A stretch of DNA of 64,000 bases from an uncultured Faecalibacterium sp. (GTDB taxonomy: Bacteria > Bacillota > Clostridia > Oscillospirales > Ruminococcaceae). The notes beneath the pieces were generated by a model, which ran no database searches, had not been told where the DNA came from, and saw only the letters and a list, made by a program, of their open reading frames with translations. The translations under genes were made by a program, and so were the position numbers. Positions 15,472-23,160 of this stretch are shown here, piece after piece; position 1 is the stretch's first letter, and each line of letters starts with the position of its first letter. The stretch spans positions 1 through 64,000 of the forward strand of contig CAKSYT010000010.1 in the NCBI GenBank assembly GCA_934524985.1, in the 5' to 3' direction.

Positions 15472-16845
15472 ATGGGCATGACTTTGAAGGAACTGTTGAC
15501 TAAGGGCGAGGGCACCCTCTCTGCACAGGAGGCCAAGGCGCTGGCGGCACAATGCCGCATGGATGTAGACACCCTCTACACCCTGCTGGAAGAGCGCGGC
15601 ATCAAGATCCTGGAGGAAGAGAACGAGCCGAGTCTGGACGTGGACAGCATCATTGCTGAGGTGGAGAACGCCGAGAACAACAACGATGACATGGGCCTTG
15701 CCGATGAGAACGAAGAGGATGCCGAGGAGAACCCGGCAGACCTGAAGGCTGCCATGGACGAGTTGCTGGACGACCCGGTGAAGAACTACCTCAAGCAGAT
15801 CGGTCAGATCCCGCTGCTGAGCGCCGAGCAGGAGGTGGAGCTGAGCCGCCGCATCCATGCCGGTGCCGAGGCTGCACACATTTTGCAGGCAGACCGCCAG
15901 AAGTACGGTGCGCCGGAGTACATCAAGAAGAACAGCGCCCGCTTCTCTTTTGAAGAGGACGAGAATAGCCGCAGCTACACCGAGGATCTGGACGAGGACG
16001 GCGAAAAGTCCGCCGAGGATGCCGAGGAAAAGGCAGACGAGGAAAAGGCCATGGAGGCTGTGGAGAACGGTCCCCTGAGCGAGGAACGCCGTCAGGAGCT
16101 GCTCAAGACCCGCCGCGACGGCCTGAACGCCCGCCGCAGCCTGAGCGAAGCAAACCTGCGTCTGGTGGTGTCCATTGCCAAGAAGCATGTCGGCCATAAT
16201 CTGGCCTTCCTTGACCTCATTCAGGAGGGCAACATCGGCCTGATCAAGGCTGCCGAGAAGTTCGACTGCGACCGCGGCTTCCGCTTCTCCACCTACGCTA
16301 CCTGGTGGATCCGTCAGGCCATCACCCGTGCCATCGCGGATCAGGCCCGTACCATCCGCATCCCGGTGCACATGGTGGAGACCATCAACCGGATGCGTCA
16401 GGCCACCAACCAGCTGGTGTACCAGAATGGTCACGAGCCTACCCCGGAAGAGCTGGCAAAGGCCATGGACATGAGCGTGGAGCGCGTGCGCGAGATCCAG
16501 CGCATGGCACAGGAGCCGGCCAGCTTGGAAAGCCCCGTGGGTGAGGAAGAGGATTCCTCTCTGGGCGATTTCGTCGCTGACGAAAACGCCGAAGCTCCCG
16601 GCAAGGCAGCCGACCGCGCCATGGTGGCACAGCAGATCAACTTGGCGCTCAAGAGCCTGACCCCCCGCGAGGAAAAGGTCATCCGGCTGCGCTTTGGTCT
16701 GGACGATGGCCGTCCCCGCACGCTGGAAGAGGTCGGCCGCGACTTCGGCGTCACCCGCGAGCGTGTGCGCCAGATCGAGGCCAAGGCCATCCGCAAGCTG
16801 CACAGCCGCAAGTGCCTGACCCTGCTCAACGGTCTGATCGAGTAA
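15472..16845 (+). CDS. rpoD: Primary RNA polymerase sigma factor (sigma-70 / RpoD)
   Basis: The 457-residue protein has a short region 1.1, region 1.2 ([18 protein letters not shown]), the complete region 2 ([21 protein letters not shown]... [15 protein letters not shown]), region 3 and region 4 ([20 protein letters not shown]). All core and -10/-35 contacts appear intact, in keeping with the TTGACA/TATAAT promoters around it. Between regions 1.2 and 2 there is an acidic insert (about residues 155-205) rich in Glu and Asp. AAGGAGA is six bases before the ATG. The usual dnaG neighbour is absent here. Confidence 0.93.
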   Translation: MGMTLKELLTKGEGTLSAQEAKALAAQCRMDVDTLYTLLEERGIKILEEENEPSLDVDSIIAEVENAENNNDDMGLADENEEDAEENPADLKAAMDELLDDPVKNYLKQIGQIPLLSAEQEVELSRRIHAGAEAAHILQADRQKYGAPEYIKKNSARFSFEEDENSRSYTEDLDEDGEKSAEDAEEKADEEKAMEAVENGPLSEERRQELLKTRRDGLNARRSLSEANLRLVVSIAKKHVGHNLAFLDLIQEGNIGLIKAAEKFDCDRGFRFSTYATWWIRQAITRAIADQARTIRIPVHMVETINRMRQATNQLVYQNGHEPTPEELAKAMDMSVERVREIQRMAQEPASLESPVGEEEDSSLGDFVADENAEAPGKAADRAMVAQQINLALKSLTPREEKVIRLRFGLDDGRPRTLEEVGRDFGVTRERVRQIEAKAIRKLHSRKCLTLLNGLIE

Positions 16846-16855
16846 TATGAATTTT

Positions 16856-16897
16856 GGGATAGCAGAACCCCCGCGTGGGGTCTGCTATCCCTTTTTT
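16856..16897 (+). terminator. Terminator of the sigma factor gene
   Basis: GGGATAGCAGA (16856-16866) pairs perfectly with TCTGCTATCCC (16881-16891), followed by TTTTTT. Confidence 0.88.
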
Positions 16898-16921
16898 CAT
16901 GTGGTATAGAGGAGAAGTTGC

Positions 16922-17146
16922 AATTGCCGTTTCCCTCTACGACCCTCCCGTGAAAAAGGGGTTCTGAAAAGCCCGCGTTTGCGCAGCAATAAAAGCCCCA
17001 GTGGGGCTTTTAAGCGGCAGAGCGGTCTGCGTAAGCAGATGGAGGGGCTTTGCCCCGACAAGCTCCGCAGGCTTTTCAGAACCCCAAATTAAAAAATCTT
17101 TTTTCCGCTGAATATGCGCAGAGCACAGCGGAGCGCATTCCAAATC
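16922..17146 (+). repeat. Family A repeat, copy A4, with a ~90-bp loop insertion
   Basis: The hairpin arms (about 16958-16975 and 17067-17085) are held apart by extra sequence that is nearly identical to the one in copy A7 at 52259-52353. The end module shows TCCGCTG (17104-17110) with CAGCGGA (17126-17132), overlapped by ATGCGC (17114-17119) with GCGCAT (17133-17138). Read on the minus strand the copy lies just after the MazF-type gene, in terminator orientation. Confidence 0.8.
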
Positions 17147-17151
17147 GTTTT

Positions 17152-17502
17152 TCAGTACGAGCTCAGCCCAAGGCTGACATCCAGTGCCTGATCCACCCGC
17201 TTCTGGTCGGCGGCGGTGATCTGCCCGGCGCGCTCCCGCAGGCGGTGCTTATCCAGCGTGCGGATCTGTTCCAGCAGCACTACGCTGTCCTTGGCAAGAC
17301 CGGTGTCTGCCGCCCGGATGTTGATGTGGGTGGGCAGGCGGGTCTTGTCCAGCCGGGATGTAATGGCCGCTGCGATCACCGTGGGACTGTGCCGGTTGCC
17401 GATCTCGTTCTGTACGATCAGCACCGGGCGCACACCGCCCTGCTCCGAGCCCACAACCGGCGAAAGATCGGCGTAGAAAACTTCTCCTCTGTGTACCTCC
17501 AT
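17152..17502 (-). CDS. MazF/PemK-family endoribonuclease toxin (orphan)
   Basis: The 116-residue protein is close to Firmicute MazF (EndoA): VHRGEVFYADLSPVVGSEQGGVRPVLIVQN at the start, with the conserved arginine in GGVRPV, then ITSRLDKTRLPTH and VLLEQIRTLDK. It should cut mRNA at short sequence motifs. GGAGGGA is six bases upstream. No MazE-like antitoxin gene is visible in the 140 bases up to acpS, where the longest start-to-stop frame I see is eight codons. The antitoxin may be encoded elsewhere. Confidence 0.85.
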   Translation of the reverse strand: MEVHRGEVFYADLSPVVGSEQGGVRPVLIVQNEIGNRHSPTVIAAAITSRLDKTRLPTHINIRAADTGLAKDSVVLLEQIRTLDKHRLRERAGQITAADQKRVDQALDVSLGLSSY

Positions 17503-17642
17503 GGAATCTCCCTCCTGTTTGTCTGGAGGATGTGCCCCGCTATGTGATGCGTCCGGCGCATCCTGTCTGCTCTCAGTATGCGCAGACGGGGTGCGGCTTA
17601 TGCAGTGCGGGGGCGATATTCCATTGTATGCACAAAGGGCGG

Positions 17643-18050
17643 TCAGTTTTCCTCTTCCAGCGTGCAGAAGGCCAGCGCCATGCCGCCCTCGTGGCTCAGG
17701 GAGAGCCGGGCGCGCAGCCGGTGCTGCGCCACCCACGCGGCGGTCTGCCCGCTGAAGCGGTAGGCCGGGGCACCGTTTTCCAGCCGGACGGCTTCGATCT
17801 CGCACAGGGAAAAGGGTTCCCGCAGGCCGGTGCCCGCCGCCTTGAGAAAGGCTTCCTTGGCGGCAAAATCTGCGGCGGCGCTGGCAAGGCGGTGGGCGTT
17901 CAGCGGCGCAGGAAACGCTTCGCAAAGGCCCAGCGCCGCCTGCTCGGCGGGGCCGTACACCCGGCGCACAAAGGCCGCCGCGTGGGCAGAGGAAAGGCTT
18001 TTTTCCAGATGGGAAAGGCTGCACAGGTCGCAGCCGATGCCGTAAAGCAT
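17643..18050 (-). CDS. acpS: Holo-[acyl-carrier-protein] synthase
   Basis: AcpS moves the phosphopantetheine arm from CoA to ACP. The 135-residue protein has the start GIGCDLCSLSHLE (GIGxD motif) and the second signature AAADFAAKEAFLKAAGTG, with its metal-binding glutamate and catalytic lysine. It lies upstream of the MazF-type gene on the same strand, an arrangement related to the acpS-alr-mazEF order of Firmicutes, but with alr and mazE missing. AAAGGAG precedes the start by nine bases. An upstream in-frame extension is not supported. Confidence 0.9.
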   Translation of the reverse strand: MLYGIGCDLCSLSHLEKSLSSAHAAAFVRRVYGPAEQAALGLCEAFPAPLNAHRLASAAADFAAKEAFLKAAGTGLREPFSLCEIEAVRLENGAPAYRFSGQTAAWVAQHRLRARLSLSHEGGMALAFCTLEEEN

Positions 18051-18153
18051 ACAAAGGCTCCTTTCGCGGGCAGAATGCCGCCCGGACATCGTTCATCTTG
18101 CCGGAACATTGCTGGAAATTTTGTACAGGATGTGCAAATTCAGCGTAATTATC

Positions 18154-18182
18154 TTGAAGTTTCGGCGCATTTCGTGTACAAT
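18154..18182 (+). promoter_or_regulatory. Promoter of ireB
   Basis: TTGAAG (18154-18159) and TACAAT (18177-18182), spacing 17. Confidence 0.65.
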
Positions 18183-18214
18183 GGGGCTAGTTTCAACCGA
18201 AGGGGGTGTATTGC

Positions 18215-18460
18215 GTGGGAGACGCAACCGCGATTTTCTCCATCCACGATAAAAAGGACTATGAGATCCACGAGATCGTACAACAGGTGTACGATGCTTT
18301 GAAGGAAAAAGGCTATAACCCGGTCAATCAGCTGGTGGGCTACATTTTGTCCGAAGACCCTACCTACATTACGACCTATAAGAATGCCCGTGCCATGATC
18401 CGCAAGGTGGATCGTGACGACCTGCTGCAGGCCATGCTGCGCAGCTACCTCAACGTGTAA
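18215..18460 (+). CDS. ireB: IreB-family regulatory phosphoprotein (UPF0297)
   Basis: The 81-residue protein matches the small IreB family throughout: EIVQQVYDALKEKGYNPVNQLVGYILSEDPTYIT and ARAMIRKVDRDDLL. In enterococci IreB is phosphorylated by the Ser/Thr kinase IreK and tunes cell-wall stress and cephalosporin tolerance; the threonine-rich segment here could serve the same way. The GTG at 18215 is preferred because AAGGGGG is eight bases upstream, while the GTG at 18206 overlaps it. The gene usually precedes ruvX-like genes, which are not found here. Confidence 0.88.
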   Translation: MGDATAIFSIHDKKDYEIHEIVQQVYDALKEKGYNPVNQLVGYILSEDPTYITTYKNARAMIRKVDRDDLLQAMLRSYLNV

Positions 18461-18475
18461 TACGGTCCTTTTCAG

Positions 18476-18508
18476 CCCCGCTGTCTTGCAAGACGGCGGG
18501 CTTTTTTT
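18476..18508 (+). terminator. Terminator of ireB
   Basis: CCCGCTGTCT pairs with AGACGGCGGG (one G-T pair), followed by a run of seven T. Confidence 0.8.
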
Positions 18509-18519
18509 GCGGAATCATT

Positions 18520-19470
18520 TTAATCGTTTTCCACCAGCGGCAGGGTGAAGATCTGGTTCACCACCACCTCGTACTCCCACGGCTCGCGCAGCTTTTTCAG
18601 CTGCTTTTCCAGCTTTTCCGCCCCGGCAAAGCAGTGGATGAGGTAGAACCAGTGCCCCTTCATCCGGCTGATGGCGCAGCCCGCGCTGCCGAACAATTCG
18701 GTGTAGCCGTGGTACAAGTCGGTCAGGTAGCCCCGCAGCTCTTCCTTGGTGGCGGGTGCACCGCCCCGCGCCTTACGGAAGAGCGCCGGGTCTGCAATGA
18801 GCCCGCGCCCCACCATGATGCCGGACAGGGTAGGAAACTCCTCTTCCAGCGCGTGAAGCTGGGCGGCGGTGGTCACATCGCCGTTGTAGCACACCGGCAT
18901 GGTGCACTGGGGCAGCGCAGCCGCAAAGGCGGCGTGGTCGGCCTGTCCGCGGTACTGCTGCCGCATCACCCGGGGATGGATGGTCAGCTCCGAGATGGGG
19001 TAGCGGTTATAAATTTCCAGAATGGCGGCAAACTCTTCCGGCTTCTCCACACCCAGACGGGTCTTGACCGAGACGGACCCCTCGGCATGGGAGAATACCC
19101 CCTCCAGAAAGGCGTCCACCTTGGCTGGGTCCCGCAGCATCCCGGAGCCTTTGCCCTTGGCAGTTACCGTCCCGGCGGGACAGCCCAGATTCAGGTTCAC
19201 CTCGGTATAGCCCAGCGCCCGCAGCTGTCCGATCATCCACGCGGCAAGTTCGCCGTCCTTCGCCAGCAATTGCGGGATGACCGGTGCACCGGGGTTTGCC
19301 GCCGGGGCAAGCTCTGCCATCTTCTTTTTTATGAGCACCCGGTTCTCCGGCGGGGAGATAAAGGGCGCATAATAGCGGTCGGCAGCGCCTTGTGCGCCGA
19401 ACCATTTCTGATGGGTCTGCCGCCAGACCCGGTCTGTGAACCCCTCCATGGGGGCAGCATAATAAAGCAT
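18520..19470 (-). CDS. tRNA-dihydrouridine synthase
   Basis: The 316-residue FMN enzyme reduces uridine to dihydrouridine in tRNA D-loops. Family marks are YAAPMEGFTD at the start, NLNLGCPAGTV with the catalytic cysteine, KTRLGVEKPEE, LTIHPRVMRQQY and CYNGDV, and GIMVGRGLIADP near the flavin site. TACAAT on the minus strand (plus 19502-19507) is a likely -10 box. The exact Dus subtype cannot be told. Confidence 0.9.
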   Translation of the reverse strand: MLYYAAPMEGFTDRVWRQTHQKWFGAQGAADRYYAPFISPPENRVLIKKKMAELAPAANPGAPVIPQLLAKDGELAAWMIGQLRALGYTEVNLNLGCPAGTVTAKGKGSGMLRDPAKVDAFLEGVFSHAEGSVSVKTRLGVEKPEEFAAILEIYNRYPISELTIHPRVMRQQYRGQADHAAFAAALPQCTMPVCYNGDVTTAAQLHALEEEFPTLSGIMVGRGLIADPALFRKARGGAPATKEELRGYLTDLYHGYTELFGSAGCAISRMKGHWFYLIHCFAGAEKLEKQLKKLREPWEYEVVVNQIFTLPLVEND

Positions 19471-19549
19471 GGGCGTTTCTCCAAACGATTTTTGTTACCG
19501 GTATTGTAGCATAAAATCCGGCGTGGGGAAAGGGGAGAGGGCGAGGGAT

Positions 19550-19800
19550 GTTCTCTTTTGACACCAAAAGAGAACCAGAAAAGTGTGCGCTCTGCGGGGG
19601 AGTTACTGCTTGCGTTCAGCGTGCAGGGACGCTCCGCTGGGCCAGAGGCAGGGAGGGGTGTTCCGAGTCCCCCCTCCCTACCTCTGGACTCCACCCACCC
19701 CGCAACGGGCCAAGGGCTGCTCGCCCTTGACAATCCTAAAGAAGAAGTCGAAGCACAAAAAAGCTAGCGCTGCGCCAGTCGGCGCTATCGCTTTAACGCT
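19550..19800. repeat. Family C composite repeat with the second 77-bp copy
   Basis: It opens with a perfect 11-bp hairpin (19550-19560 with 19565-19575). The part 19628-19704 is the exact reverse complement of bases 1-77. The tail (about 19735-19800) has further inverted arms, including an AGCGC/GCGCT pair and AAAAAAGC/GCTTTTTT. No reading frame here has a credible start or resembles a known protein. Confidence 0.75.
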
Positions 19801-19820
19801 TTTTTCGCTTCTCCATCTAT

Positions 19821-19966
19821 AGCCCTTCAGTCGCTGCGCGACAGCTCCCCCGAGGGGGAGCGGGCACACCCGCAAACTTTGTACTTTAGCCGGAAACTTT
19901 CCCGCCATGCCAAGGGCTCTCCCTTTGGGAGAGCTGTCACCGTAGGTGACTGAGAGGGCGAGGACG
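19821..19966. repeat. Family B MITE-like repeat, copy B2
   Basis: The left end forms CAGTCGC...GCGACAGCTCCCCC with GGGGGAGC, and the right end GGGCTCTCCC...GGGAGAGCTGTCACC...GGTGACTGAGAGGG. The interior is related in inverted orientation to copy B1. Confidence 0.75.
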
Positions 19967-19974
19967 GTAAAGTT

Positions 19975-20110
19975 TGCATCTGCCGTTGCCGGTCACGACC
20001 CCTCCCGTGAAAAGGGGATTCTGAAAAGCCCGCAGGCTTTTCAGAATTGCGAAATAAAAATAATTATTCCGCTGACTATGCGCAGAGCAACGCGGAGCGC
20101 ATTCAAATCG
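19975..20110 (+). repeat. Family A repeat, copy A5
   Basis: The flank CACGACCCCTCCCGTGAAAA is followed by a short-loop hairpin (about 20018-20031 with 20034-20047, core GCCCGCAGGC), then TTCCGCTG and arms ATGCGC / GCGCAT around 20079-20103. It lies downstream of cysK on the minus strand, beyond that gene's own terminator. Confidence 0.8.
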
Positions 20111-20129
20111 TCCTGTCCCCAAACAAAAA

Positions 20130-20158
20130 CTCCCGCCCTGCGGGGTGCAGAGCGGGAG
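20130..20158 (-). terminator. Terminator of cysK
   Basis: CTCCCGC pairs with GCGGGAG, with CTGC/GCAG inside the loop, and a T-run on the minus strand (plus AAACAAAAA). Confidence 0.8.
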
Positions 20159-20175
20159 AGGAGAGTTTTTGGAGA

Positions 20176-21108
20176 TTATTCAGCAAACAGCGGGGTGGAC
20201 AGGTAACGGTCGCCGGTATCGGGCAGCAGAACAACGATGTTCTTGCCTGCGTTCTCCGGGCGCTTTGCCAGCTGGATAGCGGCCCAGACGGCAGCACCGG
20301 AGGAGATGCCTACCAGCACGCCTTCCTTGTGGCCGATCAGACGGCCGGTGGCAAAGGCGTCATCGTTCTCCACGGCGATGATCTCGTCATAGACGGTGGT
20401 GTCCAGCACGTCCGGCACAAAGCCGGCGCCGATGCCCTGAATCTTATGTGCACCGGCAGTGCCCTTGCTCAGCACAGGGGAGGAGGCGGGCTCCACGGCA
20501 ACCACCTTGACGGTGGGGTTCTTGCTCTTGAGGTACTTACCAACGCCGGTCACGGTGCCGCCGGTGCCAACGCCTGCCACAAAGATATCCACCTTACCAT
20601 CGGTATCCTCCCAGATCTCGGGGCCGGTGGTCTCGATGTGTGCCTGCGGGTTGGCGGGGTTCACGAACTGACCGGGGATGAAGGAGTTGGGGATCTCCTT
20701 TGCCAGCTCATCGGCCTTGGCAATGGCACCCTTCATGCCCTTGGCGCCCTCGCTGAGCACCAGCTCGGCACCGTAAGCCTTCATCAGCTGGCGGCGCTCC
20801 ACGCTCATGGTCTCGGGCATCACGATGATGATGCGGTAGCCCTTGGCAGCTGCCACAGCAGCCAGACCGATGCCGGTGTTGCCGGAGGTGGGCTCGATGA
20901 TGACGGAGCCTTCCTTCAGCAGACCCTTGGCCTCGGCGTCGTCGATCATCTTCTTGGCAATGCGGTCCTTCACGGAGCCGGCGGGGTTGAAGTACTCCAG
21001 CTTGGCAATAACATGGGCGGGCAGCTGCTCTTCCTTCTCAATATGGCTGAGCTCCAGCAGCGGGGTGTGACCGATCAACTGATCTGCGGCGGTATAGATC
21101 TTGCTCAT
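20176..21108 (-). CDS. cysK: Cysteine synthase A (O-acetylserine sulfhydrylase)
   Basis: This 310-residue PLP enzyme makes L-cysteine from O-acetylserine and sulfide. It has IGHTPLLEL, the PLP lysine K47 in GSVKDR, the substrate loop TSGNTG, the phosphate loop GTGGT, and GISSGAA near the C-terminus, and matches the CysK family end to end. Its strong promoter lies back-to-back with that of the Rrf2 regulator at 21345, which suggests, by analogy with CymR/IscR systems, that the regulator controls cysK. Confidence 0.95.
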   Translation of the reverse strand: MSKIYTAADQLIGHTPLLELSHIEKEEQLPAHVIAKLEYFNPAGSVKDRIAKKMIDDAEAKGLLKEGSVIIEPTSGNTGIGLAAVAAAKGYRIIIVMPETMSVERRQLMKAYGAELVLSEGAKGMKGAIAKADELAKEIPNSFIPGQFVNPANPQAHIETTGPEIWEDTDGKVDIFVAGVGTGGTVTGVGKYLKSKNPTVKVVAVEPASSPVLSKGTAGAHKIQGIGAGFVPDVLDTTVYDEIIAVENDDAFATGRLIGHKEGVLVGISSGAAVWAAIQLAKRPENAGKNIVVLLPDTGDRYLSTPLFAE

Positions 21109-21225
21109 AATACTTGTCCCTCTTTCTGATATCGTTACGGGGTGTGTAGCCCTGTCTTGCGCCGGTGTGCCCGGCTGTGATTCCCTCTAAACCTTTCAAC
21201 CAACATTGTTTGTGGGTTTGATGGC

Positions 21226-21254
21226 ATTATAGCCCTGTTTTCCCCACTTGTCAA
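21226..21254 (-). promoter_or_regulatory. Consensus promoter of cysK
   Basis: On the minus strand TTGACA (plus 21249-21254) and TATAAT (plus 21226-21231) are exactly 17 bases apart. The leader is about 110 bases; no T-box or riboswitch is recognised in it. Confidence 0.85.
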
Positions 21255-21277
21255 GGGGTTTTTTGAAAAAAGTGGGA

Positions 21278-21306
21278 TTGAAAAGTGACTTACCCTGTTG
21301 TATAAT
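21278..21306 (+). promoter_or_regulatory. Promoter of the Rrf2 regulator gene
   Basis: TTGAAA (21278-21283) and TATAAT (21301-21306), spacing 17. It diverges from the cysK promoter with 23 bases between the two -35 boxes. Confidence 0.8.
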
Positions 21307-21344
21307 GGGTTATGATGAAATTTGACCGGAAGGAAGTACGGATT

Positions 21345-21776
21345 ATGATCGTTTCGACCAAAGGACGCTATGCGCTGCGGGTGATGATCGACCTCGCGGA
21401 GCATCAGTCTGAAAAATATGTTCCCTTAAAGGAAGTAGCCACCCGGCAGGAGATCTCGGAAAAGTATCTGGAGAACATCCTCAAGGTGCTGGTACAGAAC
21501 GGCTTTCTGGAGGGGCTGCGCGGCAAGGGCGGCGGCTACCGGCTGACCCGCAGCCCGGATCAGTACACCGTAAGCGAGATTTTGATGCTCACCGAGGGCA
21601 GTCTTGCCCCGGTAAGCTGCCTGACCCCCGGGGCTTCTGCCTGCGCCCGGATGGCCAACTGCCGCACCTACGAGATGTGGAAGGGGCTCAACGACCTGAT
21701 CTCGGACTACTTCGGCAAGATCACGCTGGCAGACCTTGCCCTGCCGGATCAGGCCGGCAACGATTATGTGATCTGA
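21345..21776 (+). CDS. Rrf2-family transcriptional regulator, possible Fe-S sensor
   Basis: The 143-residue protein has the Rrf2 winged helix (STKGRYALRVMIDLA... ISEKYLENILKVL... GKGGGYRL) and three cysteines, C92, C100 and C106, in the C-x7-C-x5-C pattern where IscR, NsrR and RsrR bind a [2Fe-2S] cluster. CymR, the usual cysteine regulator of Firmicutes, lacks such cysteines. Its divergent position next to cysK points to control of sulfur metabolism. The start at 21345 is chosen over 21312 because AAGGA lies upstream and the first ATG would be at the transcription start. Confidence 0.88.
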   Translation: MIVSTKGRYALRVMIDLAEHQSEKYVPLKEVATRQEISEKYLENILKVLVQNGFLEGLRGKGGGYRLTRSPDQYTVSEILMLTEGSLAPVSCLTPGASACARMANCRTYEMWKGLNDLISDYFGKITLADLALPDQAGNDYVI

Positions 21777-21781
21777 GCCTT

Positions 21782-21812
21782 GCGCACCGGAACTGCACCG
21801 GTGCGCTTTTTT
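21782..21812 (+). terminator. Terminator of the Rrf2 regulator gene
   Basis: GCGCACCGG (21782-21790) pairs with CCGGTGCGC (21798-21806), followed by TTTTTT. Confidence 0.85.
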
Positions 21813-21859
21813 GTACAGTTCTGCGCAAAAGGTGCAGAACTTCTTGGCAAGATTTACGA

Positions 21860-21888
21860 TTGATGGGGCGGGCAGTCCGCGGTATACT
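21860..21888 (+). promoter_or_regulatory. Promoter of lrgAB
   Basis: TTGATG (21860-21865) and TATACT (21883-21888), spacing 17. The leader of about 75 bases includes a small hairpin, CGGGC-GAAAA-GCCCG. Confidence 0.6.
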
Positions 21889-21969
21889 TTTACTTTGTGT
21901 GAGACAGAAAATTCCGGGCGAAAAGCCCGTTGTCTGTACGTTTATAAGACCAGAAAGGGGAGTTCTGAC

Positions 21970-22338
21970 ACGAAGTATATTTTTCAGTTCGGGCGCATTC
22001 TCGCGTTCTGTTTTCTGGGCGAGGTGCTGCACGCGGTGCTGCCGCTGCCGGTGCCTGCCAGTGTGTACGGTCTGGTGCTGCTGCTGGCAGCCCTGACCGC
22101 CGGGATCGTAAAACTGGAGCAGGTCAAGGAGACCGGCACCTACCTGACCGGTATCTTTCCGCTGCTGTTCGTGCCCGCCGCTGCGGGCATCATGGAGCTG
22201 TGGGCAGAGATGGGACAGCTGCTGCTGCCCATCCTGATCGCCATTCTGCCGGTGACGGTGCTGGTGATGGCGGCGGCAGGCCGCACCACGCAGGCGCTGA
22301 CCGCCCGCAATAAAAAGGAGGAGGCCGACCATGACTGA
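21970..22338 (+). CDS. lrgA: LrgA/CidA-family membrane protein with an apparent ACG start
   Basis: The 122-residue protein has four hydrophobic segments and the family pattern FQFGRILAFCFLGEVLHAVLPLPVPASVYGLVLL. With LrgB it forms the holin-like or anion/pyruvate-linked membrane pair known from Firmicutes. Family members begin MKY..QFG, and here the matching codon is ACG at 21970, seven bases after GGGGAG. No ATG, GTG or TTG lies in frame at a sensible distance. Either ACG is used or the start codon has mutated. The stop overlaps lrgB by eight bases. Confidence 0.75.
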   Translation, partial: TKYIFQFGRILAFCFLGEVLHAVLPLPVPASVYGLVLLLAALTAGIVKLEQVKETGTYLTGIFPLLFVPAAAGIMELWAEMGQLLLPILIAILPVTVLVMAAAGRTTQALTARNKKEEADHD

Positions 22339-23038
22339 ACTGCTGAACGACTTTCTGACCGGCTCTGTGGCATGGGGCGTGCTGCTTACGCTGGCAGCCT
22401 TTGGGTTGGGTGTGCTCATCAACCGGGTGACCGGCAAGGCCATCTTTAACCCGCTACTGCTGGGCAGTATTTTCGTCATCGTTTTTCTGTCGGTGTGCAA
22501 TATCCCCTACGGGGACTACAAAACCAGCGCCGCGCCGGTAAGCTACCTGCTGCTGCCTGCTACGGTGGCGCTGGCCATCCCGCTGTATGAAAAGCTGGAT
22601 CTGCTCAAAAAGAACGCGCCCGCCATCATCGCGGGCATCTCGGTGGGCACGCTGGTCAGTCTGGGCAGCGCCTTTGCACTGGCGCTGGCAATGAATCTGA
22701 CCCAGGAGCAGTACGCCACCCTGCTGCCGAAGTCGGTGACCACCGCCATCAGCATGGACGTGGCAGCTGAGCTGGGCGGCATCGCCGCCCTGACCGGTGC
22801 CATCGTCATCGTGACCGGCATCGTGGGTGCCCTGCTGGCCGAGACGGTGTGCAAGGTATTCCACATCACCGACCCCATCGCCAAGGGCGTGGGTCTTGGC
22901 ACGGCAGCCCATGCCGTGGGCACCAGCAAGGCGCTGCAGATGGGCGAGGTGGAAGGTGCCATGAGCGGCCTTTCCATCGCCGTGGCCGGTGTGCTGACCG
23001 CCGTGCTCTGCCCGGTGTTCGTGGGCTTTGTCCACTGA
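22331..23038 (+). CDS. lrgB: LrgB-family membrane protein
   Basis: The 235-residue protein has six or more hydrophobic segments, the FNPLLLGS loop near residue 40, LLPKSVTTAISMDVAAELGG, and the conserved GLGTAAHAVGTSKAL block. It is the partner of LrgA and works in the membrane in murein hydrolase control or in pyruvate uptake, as described for Bacillus YsbAB/PftAB. The start codon lies inside the end of lrgA, typical of translational coupling, with AAAGGAGG just before it. Confidence 0.9.
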   Translation: MTELLNDFLTGSVAWGVLLTLAAFGLGVLINRVTGKAIFNPLLLGSIFVIVFLSVCNIPYGDYKTSAAPVSYLLLPATVALAIPLYEKLDLLKKNAPAIIAGISVGTLVSLGSAFALALAMNLTQEQYATLLPKSVTTAISMDVAAELGGIAALTGAIVIVTGIVGALLAETVCKVFHITDPIAKGVGLGTAAHAVGTSKALQMGEVEGAMSGLSIAVAGVLTAVLCPVFVGFVH

Positions 23039-23063
23039 GCCGAGTGCAAATCTAAAGATACAG

Positions 23064-23102
23064 AAACACCCCCGGCGGCCATTGCGGCTGCCGGGGGTGT
23101 TT
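23064..23102 (+). terminator. Terminator of lrgAB
   Basis: AAACACCCCCGGC pairs with GCCGGGGGTGTTT around a small inner GC stem. Confidence 0.8.
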
Positions 23103-23160
23103 CGCTGTGGGTGGAAAACAAAAAAGAGGTGAAAAGAAGAATGGTTGGTAAATAGCAGTT

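Noticed and set aside
16976..17066. CRISPR-like repeat-spacer structure in the repeat clusters
   Set aside because: Repeats are palindromic, differ in length and are not evenly spaced, and no cas gene is present.
17503..17642. Possible mazE antitoxin gene between acpS and mazF
   Set aside because: The longest start-to-stop frame seen on the minus strand is eight codons, with no fit to an antitoxin.
19548..19908. Small protein genes in the repeat cluster upstream of Dus
   Set aside because: All frames are rich in Pro, Arg and Ser, lack ribosome sites and run through repeats present elsewhere in the window.
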